Shown here piece by piece: positions 16,109 through 22,708 of a stretch of DNA of 64,000 bases. The stretch comes from Bacteroidales bacterium UBA5197 (lineage in GTDB: Bacteria > Bacteroidota > Bacteroidia > Bacteroidales > Lentimicrobiaceae). The notes under the pieces are model-generated. The model had not been told where the DNA came from. It did not search any database and saw only the letters and a program-made list of their open reading frames with translations. The position numbers and the translations under genes were made by a program. Each line of letters starts with the position of its first letter. Position 1 is the first letter of the stretch. The DNA is taken from assembly GCA_002412885.1 (NCBI GenBank), contig DHVX01000029.1, positions 40,022-104,021 of the forward strand, given 5' to 3'.

Positions 16109-16767
16109 CAGGCTACTTGTTTTAAAAGGTGTGTGAAATTTTTAATTCTGATGTATTGAGCAAAATCGCGAACCAGCTGGTTGACATCCTCAGCCATATG
16201 CTCATAAGCCAAGCATTCAAAAGGCTCATAGGGAACTATCACAACCCCGGGAAGACGATTGTTATAAATGCCGGTATAGTTTGTTATCTCGAACAAATCG
16301 TAATAGAATACCGGCACCTGAAACATATCGAGGTAGAATCTCCACTGGTAAGAGTTATAGTACTCGGTTGCTGAGGGAGGAGAGAACTTTGTTTTTGCAT
16401 CCCGGATACAAAGTCCCTCCACACCATCAGCCCTGGCGGATACCTGGATGATAATTTCACCGGTATCGTATTTCTTAAAAATTGGAACTTCAGGCACCAT
16501 GTTGGGATGCTCATTTTTATAATTTACCGCAACCTGAGCCTGATCCTGTGAGAAGTAAATGCCATCAGTGTAAAGCTCTCCGGAGACAAAACTCCGGTTG
16601 TACTTTTCAATGATCTTATGAAAAGCTCCACCAATTTGTGTTTTATCGTTGCCGATAAACTTTCCGGTAATGGCATCCAGGAGAGCCTCCTCAGTATCCC
16701 ACTGAGTGAGGCCTTCCCGGAACCTACGAAACTTTTCCAATACGGAAACTGATACCCTGTATGTCAT
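16108..16767 (-). CDS. PD-(D/E)XK exonuclease, RecB/Cas4-like
   Basis: A 219-residue nuclease of the PD-(D/E)XK_1 group. Visible motifs are GGAFHKIIEKYN (the His motif), SARADGVEGLCIRDAKTKF (D and the DxK catalytic pair) and YYNSYQWRFYLDMF (QxxxY). No cysteine cluster for an iron-sulfur centre is seen, so it is not a canonical Cas4. Beside a Sak4-like recombinase it most likely acts as the 5' exonuclease of a phage single-strand-annealing or strand-exchange system. The spacing to the ATPase gene is 3 bp. Confidence 0.85.
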   Translation of the reverse strand: MTYRVSVSVLEKFRRFREGLTQWDTEEALLDAITGKFIGNDKTQIGGAFHKIIEKYNRSFVSGELYTDGIYFSQDQAQVAVNYKNEHPNMVPEVPIFKKYDTGEIIIQVSARADGVEGLCIRDAKTKFSPPSATEYYNSYQWRFYLDMFQVPVFYYDLFEITNYTGIYNNRLPGVVIVPYEPFECLAYEHMAEDVNQLVRDFAQYIRIKNFTHLLKQVA

Positions 16768-16770
16768 AGC

Positions 16771-17817
16771 TTAAGCGTTTGCTGGTGCAGGTTCATTCTT
16801 CCACTTCCTCGATTGTGAAGGAAGCTGAATGCTATTTGCAGGAGGTGTCTGTTGAGGATCAGAAGTAACAGCAGGTGCTGGAGTTGTTGGAGGTGTCTGT
16901 GCGGTGGTAGTATTTACTTTTGCAGTTGGATCCTCAAAACATTTTTTCTCTTTATTGACTACAAAACCAAGCGCCTTAGAACGATCTATAATCAGCTTTT
17001 CAACTACTGCGCGAAATGATGGAGGCAGTTCCTTTGCAACTGAAAGAAGGTTTGTGAGATCATCAGGATCATTGCATTCCTGTACCTCTGCCTGATACTT
17101 TTCCATTTTCTCAAGAGCTTCTTTCTGAGCCTCAGACATGGTTTGAATTGCAAGCTTTACATTGGTGATCAGATCTGCCATAAAGGTTTTAAAATCATGG
17201 CTGCTCTCATCAGGAATCTCAACTGCAGGAATCCGGGCAACATTCTTTCCGATCGTGGTATCTGTCGGCTCGAACTGGATGGTCCGTTTGTTGTTGACCG
17301 TTTTCATGTAACCAACCTGGTCAGCAATACGGAGCAGGAGGTTATAAGACTGGCCAGTTACATCTGGGATCTTCTTTATAATATCACCTTCCTTTTCGTC
17401 CTTTGCATGGCAGATAATAACCAGGTCTGCATTCTCTGATCTTCGGTTACTGGTGAAGATTTTGAATTCATCACCGATGCCTCCGTATGCAGCAAGTTTA
17501 TTCTTGGCCATCTTGTAGTCTTGTTTGACCACGTATGACATCAGGAAGTCATCCAATGCAGCTTTAGCAGTATCGATGCCGATGGTTGCATAGTTTGCGA
17601 AGGTTCCGGCTTTCTCTTCATCCTGAACATCTTCCCACTTAGTTACAAGCAAGGTATCCTGTCGATTGATACTTCGATCCACTCCCCTATCGAAATCGAG
17701 TAAAAGTGGATTGTTGGCCGTGTTGAACAGGGAGGTTTTTCCAATCCCCGGCTCCCCATAAAGAACTATCACAACTGGACGTTCGGGGAGGCTTTCTTCT
17801 TTTTTTAAAATTGGCAT
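16771..17817 (-). CDS. Sak4-like RecA-fold ATPase (phage recombination)
   Basis: A 348-residue ATPase of the AAA_24/Sak4 type. Walker A is GEPGIGKTSL (residues 21-30), followed by LLLDFDRGVDRS; a Walker B-like ADLVIICHAKD and a sensor region IADQVGYMKTVNNKR follow. The C terminus is a low-complexity tail rich in T and P (TTTAQTPPTTPAPAVT) like the linker and tip of single-strand-binding partners. Sak4 proteins promote single-strand annealing together with a phage SSB. The start lies in the conserved leader CAATACGACAATG (17815-17827). The call is based on the P-loop architecture and gene context. Confidence 0.8.
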   Translation of the reverse strand: MPILKKEESLPERPVVIVLYGEPGIGKTSLFNTANNPLLLDFDRGVDRSINRQDTLLVTKWEDVQDEEKAGTFANYATIGIDTAKAALDDFLMSYVVKQDYKMAKNKLAAYGGIGDEFKIFTSNRRSENADLVIICHAKDEKEGDIIKKIPDVTGQSYNLLLRIADQVGYMKTVNNKRTIQFEPTDTTIGKNVARIPAVEIPDESSHDFKTFMADLITNVKLAIQTMSEAQKEALEKMEKYQAEVQECNDPDDLTNLLSVAKELPPSFRAVVEKLIIDRSKALGFVVNKEKKCFEDPTAKVNTTTAQTPPTTPAPAVTSDPQQTPPANSIQLPSQSRKWKNEPAPANA

Positions 17818-17842
17818 TGTCGTATTGATTTGGGGTTAATAA
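17815..17842 (-). promoter_or_regulatory. conserved phage 5' leader element, copy 2
   Basis: The minus strand reads TTATTAACCCC, AAATCAATACGACAATG, ending in the start codon of the Sak4-like gene. It matches the leader at the ParB-like gene over more than 20 positions. A related GCAATACGAC at 17905-17914 precedes a possible 32-residue frame (TTG at 17903 to TAA at 17805) that I do not call as a gene. Confidence 0.5.
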
Positions 17843-17917
17843 GTTTCGATGTTATAATTTGCATTTGCCCGGGCTTTGGTTGTACCTTTACACCTTCAGG
17901 CAAAGTCGTATTGCTTT

Positions 17918-18157
17918 TTAAAAAGTCTTGTCAGCAATGGCAAGGCTTTTTTCGTATTCATACTCCAGATGTTTTTCAACCATTCCCTGCATTGCAGGTC
18001 CCGGGATATGTGTATAGTTTCCATTTGCCATCGAGCATTGATACTGGAGATATGCGTATATCATACTCAATTCTTTATCGTGACTTACCTGGTCAACTGT
18101 GTACTTTGCGCAAAACTCATCATAGAGTTGCTTTACTGTTTTTTGTTTTCCATTCAT
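17918..18157 (-). CDS. hypothetical phage protein
   Basis: A 79-residue protein starting MNGKQKTVKQLYDEFCAKY, helical, with two cysteines and the middle YLQYQCSMANGNYTHIPGP. It ends with SLAIADKTF. Located between the tRNA gene and the Sak4-like gene and in the same direction. No family recognised; gene status is supported by operon position and codon texture only. Confidence 0.5.
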   Translation of the reverse strand: MNGKQKTVKQLYDEFCAKYTVDQVSHDKELSMIYAYLQYQCSMANGNYTHIPGPAMQGMVEKHLEYEYEKSLAIADKTF

Positions 18158-18175
18158 AATTTTAGATATTAAGTG

Positions 18176-18251
18176 TGGTTGCGGGAGAAGGATTCGAACC
18201 TCCGACCTTTGGGTTATGAGCCCAATGAGCTGACCTCTGCTCTATCCCACA
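18176..18251 (-). tRNA. phage-borne initiator-type tRNA-fMet (CAU)
   Basis: A complete 76-nt cloverleaf with encoded CCA: acceptor TGTGGGA with TCCCGCA, D-stem GAGC with GCTC, anticodon stem TTGGG with CCCAA around CTCATAA, T-stem GGAGG with CCTTC and loop TTCGAAT. It carries two hallmarks of bacterial initiator tRNA: three consecutive G-C pairs at the base of the anticodon stem and an A11-U24 pair. Position 1 is U opposite A72, giving a weak pair instead of the usual C1xA72 mismatch. Phage genes flank it on both sides in the same orientation, so it is phage-encoded and not an attachment site. Confidence 0.9.
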
Positions 18252-18271
18252 GTTGTTGATTTCTCTGCTTT

Positions 18272-18613
18272 CTATTTTCTCTTCTTTCTACTCTCGGCAT
18301 TTAGCAAAATCAATTGCTTATTACGCTTGCGCTTAATCGAGTCAACATCAAATTTCAATACATCAGATAGTCTGAATCTATAATGATCCTTTTCATCATC
18401 GCGGAACTCAGGATTTACAATACCAAGCTTTATCCAGCGCTGCAATGTGACTCTTGAAATTGAGTGAATCAAGCAGAAATGCTCACCAGAGACCATCACG
18501 TTGTAAAACTTATCCGGGTTATAGACTAGTAGCCTGTTAGTCTCCTGTGATATCAAATCTCTTAACCCATCAGGGGTGATTCCATGTAATAAGGTTGATT
18601 CTGCAGTATTCAT
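18272..18613 (-). CDS. HTH (MerR/excisionase-like) DNA-binding protein
   Basis: A 113-residue protein starting MNTAESTLLHGITPDG. The C-terminal half has the winged-helix signature SRVTLQRWIKLGIVNPEFRD followed by YRFRLSDVLKFD, typical of helix_turn_helix_17 and excisionase-type proteins, and ends in a very basic tail (KKRK). Such proteins help excision or act as small repressors. It overlaps the LuxR-type gene by 4 bp in the first transcribed group next to the immunity region, which fits an early regulator or Xis role. No integrase is seen in the window. Confidence 0.75.
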   Translation of the reverse strand: MNTAESTLLHGITPDGLRDLISQETNRLLVYNPDKFYNVMVSGEHFCLIHSISRVTLQRWIKLGIVNPEFRDDEKDHYRFRLSDVLKFDVDSIKRKRNKQLILLNAESRKKRK

Positions 18614-19101
18614 ATTACTCCTGCTTTAGCTGCTAATGACACAATGTGGTATTTGGAAGTTGCCCCGGTTTTCTCCCGGAGGTTTTTGAGAATAGTGATT
18701 ACAGTATTGGTGGCGATATGAAGTCGATCAGCAACCTGCTTGTCCGCAAATCCTTTAGAAATCTCCCGGATCACATCGCGCTCCCTGGGAGTAATTGTGG
18801 ACTCTCCTACCATTGCAACCCTGTCACCATCAGCATCACAAAGCTTACCATCTACGATATCGGCAGTATGGTTGAATCCCGACAGGTAGTCATGAAGGAA
18901 CCCGAAAACCAAATCATTACCCATATGATACTTCTTTTTGAATTTTGGATAATCAGGGTGGGAAACAGCGGCCTCTAATGCAATCAAATAAAGCCTGGTT
19001 CCAGGGAGTACTTCTGAAACAACCCCACCAGTTAAGGCATAGAAACGTCCGTCTTTCTCGAAGTACTCAATGCAGTTAATCGCTGTGAGGGACTGATTCA
19101 T
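18610..19101 (-). CDS. LuxR-type HTH regulator, phage
   Basis: A 163-residue protein. The C-terminal 65 residues form a GerE/LuxR HTH: ITPRERDVIREISKGFADKQ, then VADRLHIATNTVITILKNL and a terminal helix. The N-terminal part (about residues 1-95) is a PAS-like or unknown sensor with LYLIALEAAVSHPDYP. There is no receiver domain. Likely a transcription regulator of the leftward operon, in second position of that operon (start overlapping the XRE-type gene by 4 bp). Confidence 0.75.
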   Translation of the reverse strand: MNQSLTAINCIEYFEKDGRFYALTGGVVSEVLPGTRLYLIALEAAVSHPDYPKFKKKYHMGNDLVFGFLHDYLSGFNHTADIVDGKLCDADGDRVAMVGESTITPRERDVIREISKGFADKQVADRLHIATNTVITILKNLREKTGATSKYHIVSLAAKAGVI

Positions 19102-19328
19102 AAGACCTCCTCTTGAACAGGTTCATCAATCAAAGCCTCCTCTGGTGTTATGGCCAGGGCATTGGAAATAATCAGGAGAGCTTTGTAAGTTGTCAGAGGT
19201 CCGTTTGAAATGTTATCTTTCAAAAACCTCCACAAAGATCCCCGGGAGATCTTCATCTCTTTTAGCAGGTCTCTTTTCACATCGGACCTCCCGTTTATTC
19301 TTTCGATGATTTCAGGTTTGAGTTTCAT
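19098..19328 (-). CDS. small HTH protein, XRE-like
   Basis: A 76-residue protein starting MKLKPEIIERINGRSDVKRD. The segment VKRDLLKEMKISRGSLWRFL is a helix-turn-helix with the second helix followed by LTTYKALLIISNALAITPEE, as in XRE-type regulators that pick the DNA with a short four-helix bundle. Likely an early regulator of the phage. It overlaps the LuxR-type gene by 4 bp. Confidence 0.7.
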   Translation of the reverse strand: MKLKPEIIERINGRSDVKRDLLKEMKISRGSLWRFLKDNISNGPLTTYKALLIISNALAITPEEALIDEPVQEEVL

Positions 19329-19381
19329 GTACTGAAAATTTGGTATTGCTTTTTATAAAACTTTGTTCTATTTTTGAAACG

Positions 19382-19654
19382 TTATTCCTTTGTCAGGAAT
19401 TTGTAGGTTGCATTCATTGTGCTGATGAAGTCGGTTTCTGCGAAGTCACCTTTATCAGCATGGCATTTGTGACTGTGATGTGCTGCATGAAGTCTTCTTG
19501 AATAATCAAGGGGATCACTGGCCAATGCCAGGAACTCAAGTATCACATCTGGCAGAGTGAACCTATCCGGATCGGATGGGTGAAATGGTTGTGCGACCCT
19601 TAAGGCTTCTGCCTTAATCAGGTCCCTGGAAGGAATAGTGTCAAAAATTTGCAT
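19382..19654 (-). CDS. hypothetical phage protein, first leftward gene
   Basis: A 90-residue protein starting MQIFDTIPSRDLIKAEALRV and ending NATYKFLTKE. Histidine-rich middle (LHAAHHSHKCHADKGD) that could bind metal. The start at 19654 is chosen because it sits in the conserved leader (AATACGACAATG) and lies about 30 nt after a TATATTTG box; a longer frame to 19690 would start inside the promoter. It is the first gene of the long leftward operon, the position of cro-like or early control genes, but no HTH is visible. Confidence 0.6.
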   Translation of the reverse strand: MQIFDTIPSRDLIKAEALRVAQPFHPSDPDRFTLPDVILEFLALASDPLDYSRRLHAAHHSHKCHADKGDFAETDFISTMNATYKFLTKE

Positions 19655-19687
19655 TGTCGTATTTGCTCTATCGGTGAAATGATGTCG

Positions 19688-19730
19688 CAAATATACAACA
19701 TTGTTTTGACATTTGTCAAGTTTTGTTGTA
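19688..19730. promoter_or_regulatory. divergent promoter-operator of immunity switch 1
   Basis: The minus strand has TATATTTG at 19688-19695 (leftward operon promoter, -7 box). It overlaps an imperfect dyad at 19694-19730 with outer arms TACAACA and TGTTGTA and inner arms TTGAC and GTCAA. The dyad lies between the leftward genes and the rightward repressor at 19763, where a repressor operator is expected. The rightward promoter box is not clear. Confidence 0.5.
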
Positions 19731-19762
19731 TTTTTTTTGAACTATTTTAACTTTTTTTTGTA

Positions 19763-20122
19763 ATGACTGATAGTGAACGTCTTAACAAGCTGATTGAATA
19801 CCTAAAGCTTAATCCGCTTCAGTTTTCACTTTCTCTTGGACACAAGAGAGGTGATAGAGTTTACAACATTTTAAAAAATAGAAATGGTATAAGCTCAGAT
19901 CTGGCCAGAGAAATTACAACACATTACAACAATATTCGATTTGACTGGCTACTTACCGGCGAAGGCGAAATGCTTAAAGCAGATCAAGCCCCTGCCCGGG
20001 AGGAAACAGTGGAGTCCGGAAAGCTCTATGATATAATCCTGATGCAACAGGAAACTATCTCAAAGCTTACCGACCGGCTACTAAAATTTACCGAAGACTT
20101 TAAACCTAACAAGGACCAATAA
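19763..20122 (+). CDS. phage repressor-like XRE-family protein, copy 1
   Basis: A 119-residue protein with an N-terminal HTH (SERLNKLIEYLKLNPLQFSL, then RVYNILKNRNGISSDL) and the bacteroidete repressor signature FDWLLTGEGEML. The C terminus has a short coiled coil (MQQETISKLTDRLLKFTEDF) in place of an S24 peptidase, so it would not be self-cleaved by RecA. It is transcribed away from the leftward operon across a dyad operator. It is paralogous to the protein at 20640-21149; both share TDSERLxKLIEY and the WLLTGxGEM motif. Likely lysogeny repressor or antirepressor-controlled regulator. Confidence 0.8.
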   Translation: MTDSERLNKLIEYLKLNPLQFSLSLGHKRGDRVYNILKNRNGISSDLAREITTHYNNIRFDWLLTGEGEMLKADQAPAREETVESGKLYDIILMQQETISKLTDRLLKFTEDFKPNKDQ

Positions 20123-20133
20123 ATCAAAGAACG

Positions 20134-20355
20134 ATGAAAAAAGAAGATTTAAGCCCAGGAGATGCTGTATGGCTGAAGCATGATGACACTACCACGTATA
20201 CCTTTCTTGGAGAATCAGCCATCCTTCCAAACATCAAAAAGGAAGACTATATCCCGATTTATAAGGCTGAGCTTGGCGTATTCGCTTACAACCCCGGCCC
20301 TAATCGCGAGCTTCGGATGATTCTCTTGCCTTTTTCAGCTGTAAATAAGGCATAA
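20134..20355 (+). CDS. small hypothetical protein in immunity region
   Basis: A 73-residue protein starting MKKEDLSPGDAVWLKHDD with an SH3-like strand pattern (TYTFLGESAILPNIKKEDYI, then LRMILLPFSAVNKA). It begins 11 bp after the repressor stop, so it is probably cotranscribed. Its last 56 bp overlap the convergent gene at 20300-20524. Function unknown; a role as repressor partner or antirepressor is speculative. Confidence 0.6.
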   Translation: MKKEDLSPGDAVWLKHDDTTTYTFLGESAILPNIKKEDYIPIYKAELGVFAYNPGPNRELRMILLPFSAVNKA

Positions 20356-20524
20356 GCTTGCCTGTGAGAACATAATGCTCTGCTTCAAAGGCTGTCTGCG
20401 GTGATATTAACCCATTAGCTGTTTTCGTCATATCGAGCAACTGCATGCGGATATCATATTCAGACTGTTCCGTTGTTTCTTCAACAACACGACCTTCCTG
20501 GTCGTAAACAAAAGTTTTTTTCAT
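20300..20524 (-). CDS. small hypothetical protein convergent with repressor operon
   Basis: A 74-residue protein starting MKKTFVYDQEGRVVEETTEQ, ending with ARESSEARD; charged and helical. It has its own promoter: TATATTTG at 20555-20562 with TTTG at 20581-20584 (minus strand, 18-nt spacer) overlapping a palindromic operator. That promoter layout supports a real gene in spite of the 56-bp tail-to-tail overlap with the plus-strand gene. No family recognised. Confidence 0.6.
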   Translation of the reverse strand: MKKTFVYDQEGRVVEETTEQSEYDIRMQLLDMTKTANGLISPQTAFEAEHYVLTGKLMPYLQLKKARESSEARD

Positions 20525-20554
20525 TTTTGCCGTTTTTGAGGGTTAAACATGTTG

Positions 20555-20596
20555 CAAATATAATACATTTTGTTTGTTTTCAAACATTATGTTTGA
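20555..20596. promoter_or_regulatory. divergent promoter-operator of immunity switch 2
   Basis: A 17-bp perfect palindrome TCAAACATTATGTTTGA (20580-20596) overlaps the TTTG -33 box (20581-20584, minus) of the leftward gene, whose -7 box TATATTTG is at 20555-20562. It also contains TATGTTTG (20588-20595, plus), a candidate -7 box for the rightward repressor at 20640. A protein bound here could therefore block both directions. Confidence 0.6.
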
Positions 20597-20639
20597 TTTT
20601 TTTTCTAAGTTTTTTATTAACATCAAACACTTTGGTTAA

Positions 20640-21149
20640 ATGGGTAAAGCCCTAACTGATTCGGAAAGACTTAAAAAACTCATTGAGTATTCTGGCTTAT
20701 CAGGCAATGCATTTGCCAAAAGCATAGGATATGAAAGCGGTCAGACTGTCTATAATATTTTAAATTATGGAAGGCCAATAAATATGCACTTTGCACTAAA
20801 TGTTCTGAATAAGTATGAAACAATTCGTTTGAATTGGCTATTAACTGGCAAAGGAGAAATGTTTGATTTTAATAACGAAAATGAGCAAATCTTTGGCGGG
20901 AACCATTTACAGCTTGAGGATGATTCATCTGAATCTGAAGAACCTGAAGCAAAAAGTAATGAAGAAAGTTTACCCGAAAAGAGTCTAACTTGGAAAGAAA
21001 CAATTGATAAGGCTCTGGAGATCATCCAGAGCCAACAGGAGGCCATATCGAAGTTGAGTGATGCGGCATTGATCCATGCCAGGAATATTGAAAAACTTCT
21101 TGAGAACAAACATCAACCAGGTACGAACCACGATCGTATTGCAGGATGA
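20640..21149 (+). CDS. phage repressor-like XRE-family protein, copy 2
   Basis: A 169-residue paralogue of the first repressor. Shared parts are the HTH start TDSERLKKLIEYSGLSGNAF, the second helix (QTVYNILNYGRPI) and the RLNWLLTGKGEMF signature. The middle carries an acidic linker (DDSSESEEPEAKSNEE), and the C terminus a coiled coil (EIIQSQQEAISKLSDAALIH) in the same place as in the first copy. There is no S24 peptidase domain. It reads away from the 20300-20524 gene across a perfect 17-bp palindrome. The two copies may bind different operators because the dyads differ in sequence. Confidence 0.8.
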   Translation: MGKALTDSERLKKLIEYSGLSGNAFAKSIGYESGQTVYNILNYGRPINMHFALNVLNKYETIRLNWLLTGKGEMFDFNNENEQIFGGNHLQLEDDSSESEEPEAKSNEESLPEKSLTWKETIDKALEIIQSQQEAISKLSDAALIHARNIEKLLENKHQPGTNHDRIAG

Positions 21150-21172
21150 AAGTGGTGTACCGGAGAAATGAT

Positions 21173-21180
21173 TACTTTTG
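21173..21180 (+). promoter_or_regulatory. probable -7 box of the 21.2-kb secreted protein gene
   Basis: TACTTTTG matches TAnnTTTG and lies 26 nt before the ATG at 21207, giving the cargo gene its own promoter inside the prophage. No clear TTTG -33 box is visible. Confidence 0.45.
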
Positions 21181-21206
21181 AATGTCTAACCTAAAAATTT
21201 ATTCTT

Positions 21207-22169
21207 ATGAAAAACGTTTTCGCGGTAATTTTAACCCTAATACACCTTGTAGCCTTATCTCAAGATTATAATGTTACTTCGAGTAAGGATGAGGCAGTTG
21301 AAATACAAACAAAAGAACGTCAGTTTATTTTAGATAATTTTAAAAATCAACATATCGTAGAGTTGAATCCAGGTGCACGATTTGTTGTAGTTAGTAATAA
21401 ATACACTTCCAGTTTTGAAGTATTGAACCTTTGTCCATACAGAAAAAGCAATTGTTTTGATAGCAAAAAGCCGAATATTTTAGATAATGCATGGAAAGTG
21501 ATTACACTAGAAAAAGTTGAAGAAAGAAACGTTTCATGTCCCAAAGGCAGGTGCACTAGAACTTACGTAGTTTTTAATATTAATAATCAATTATTTGAAT
21601 ATGAGTTATACGATTCTAAAGATAATTTGATCAAGGAAAATTACAGGCCAAAGATTGATAATCTAGTTAGTGTCGACAATATAGATAAAGCTAAAAGCCT
21701 ATTGATTGGTAAAACCCTTTTTATTAATTCGCAATTATGGGAAAATGAATCAGGATTAAAATTTATGAAAAAGTTTTACCCTGTCACAATAAAGAACATT
21801 GGCGCAACATCAGATATTATAACACCAATTAAGGTTATATTTCAATCAACAGACGGGATTGATTATTTTATGAAAATGAGTGACTTTTCCGCATTAGATG
21901 AATACAACTGTTTCCCAAATTTATTTTCATTTGATAACCCAAAAGAAAAATATCCAGAAATTAGCGATAGTGTTTGGGAAAAAATTCAATCCGGAAAAAT
22001 AGAGACTGGAATGACAAAATCAGAATGTATATTATCTATAGGGAAACCAACAAGTAAAAATTATGATGTTAGCCAGGATAATATCACAGAGCAGTGGGTT
22101 TATAGATATAGCTCTAGTGTAATGTTTCTTTATTTTAAAGATGACATTTTATTCTCGTTTCAAATGTAA
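21207..22169 (+). CDS. secreted protein, probable lysogenic cargo (moron)
   Basis: A 320-residue protein with a signal peptide (MKNVFAVILTLIHLVALSQ). The mature part is rich in K, D, N and Y and has no recognised enzyme motif. The end, GMTKSECILSIGKPTSKNYD followed by an aromatic-rich QWVYRY, resembles the SmpA/OmlA-type (BamE-like) repeat that opens with GMTxxEVxxxxGxP. The DNA is visibly more A+T-rich than its neighbours. It has its own promoter and lies behind the second repressor, which fits a gene expressed in the lysogen. The role, perhaps envelope modification or superinfection immunity, is inferred from position only. Confidence 0.6.
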   Translation: MKNVFAVILTLIHLVALSQDYNVTSSKDEAVEIQTKERQFILDNFKNQHIVELNPGARFVVVSNKYTSSFEVLNLCPYRKSNCFDSKKPNILDNAWKVITLEKVEERNVSCPKGRCTRTYVVFNINNQLFEYELYDSKDNLIKENYRPKIDNLVSVDNIDKAKSLLIGKTLFINSQLWENESGLKFMKKFYPVTIKNIGATSDIITPIKVIFQSTDGIDYFMKMSDFSALDEYNCFPNLFSFDNPKEKYPEISDSVWEKIQSGKIETGMTKSECILSIGKPTSKNYDVSQDNITEQWVYRYSSSVMFLYFKDDILFSFQM

Positions 22170-22283
22170 GCTAATTTAAATCAACCCAACTTTCCCGGCA
22201 CGCAACTTGCAGTAATTAAGTTACATTTTGCAATAATTGTGATTTATTATTAAAACATTGTTGCATAAATGAATGTTTAAGTA

Positions 22284-22291
22284 TAGTTTTG
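22284..22291 (+). promoter_or_regulatory. probable -7 box of hicBA
   Basis: TAGTTTTG matches TAnnTTTG and lies 22 nt before the hicB start. A TTGTTG about 20 nt upstream could serve as -33 box. No other gene is seen in 22170-22313. Confidence 0.45.
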
Positions 22292-22313
22292 CGCACCAAA
22301 CCAATGGATCCTT

Positions 22314-22697
22314 ATGGGAACAACCAATCTATCCTTTGAAGGCACCTGGAAAAGCCCTGAGCATACTGTAGAAGTAAAGCTCCCCATGATATTTTTTGAA
22401 GAAGACGGCACACATATTATGTATTGCCCGGCACTTGATGTGAGTGGATATGGATATGATGAAACTGAAGCAAAGCGTTCTTTTGAGTTGGCTTTTGCTG
22501 AATTTCTGAAATTCACCACTAATAAGAGGACACTTCATCAAGTTCTTACAAACATGGGCTGGAAAATAAAAAGTAAAAGCAGACCTATGATACCTCCGCC
22601 AATTTCACAACTCCTGGAGGATAATGAGAATTTTAAGAATATTTTTGACAACTATCCATACCGGAAGGTTGATGAATCACTCTGCATCCCGGCATAA
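22314..22697 (+). CDS. hicB: HicB-family antitoxin
   Basis: A 127-residue protein with the HicB partially degraded RNase H-like fold: FFEEDGTHIMYCPALDVSG (substrate-mimic strand region), then YGYDETEAKRSFELAFAEFL (the helix after the sheet). The C terminus (RPMIPPPISQLLEDNENFKN) may form the DNA-binding or toxin-contact part; no clear HTH is seen. It lies 11 bp upstream of the toxin gene with antitoxin first. HicB neutralises the mRNA-cleaving toxin HicA and represses the operon. The family and pair structure give good support. Confidence 0.8.
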   Translation: MGTTNLSFEGTWKSPEHTVEVKLPMIFFEEDGTHIMYCPALDVSGYGYDETEAKRSFELAFAEFLKFTTNKRTLHQVLTNMGWKIKSKSRPMIPPPISQLLEDNENFKNIFDNYPYRKVDESLCIPA

Positions 22698-22708
22698 ATA
22701 CTCTTTGA

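Noticed and set aside
16108..16767. Cas4 of a CRISPR system
   Set aside because: No cysteine cluster and no cas neighbours; the Sak4-like and DnaQ neighbours point to phage recombination.
18176..18251. tRNA-Met as prophage attachment site
   Set aside because: Phage genes continue on both sides in the same operon, so it is internal to the prophage.
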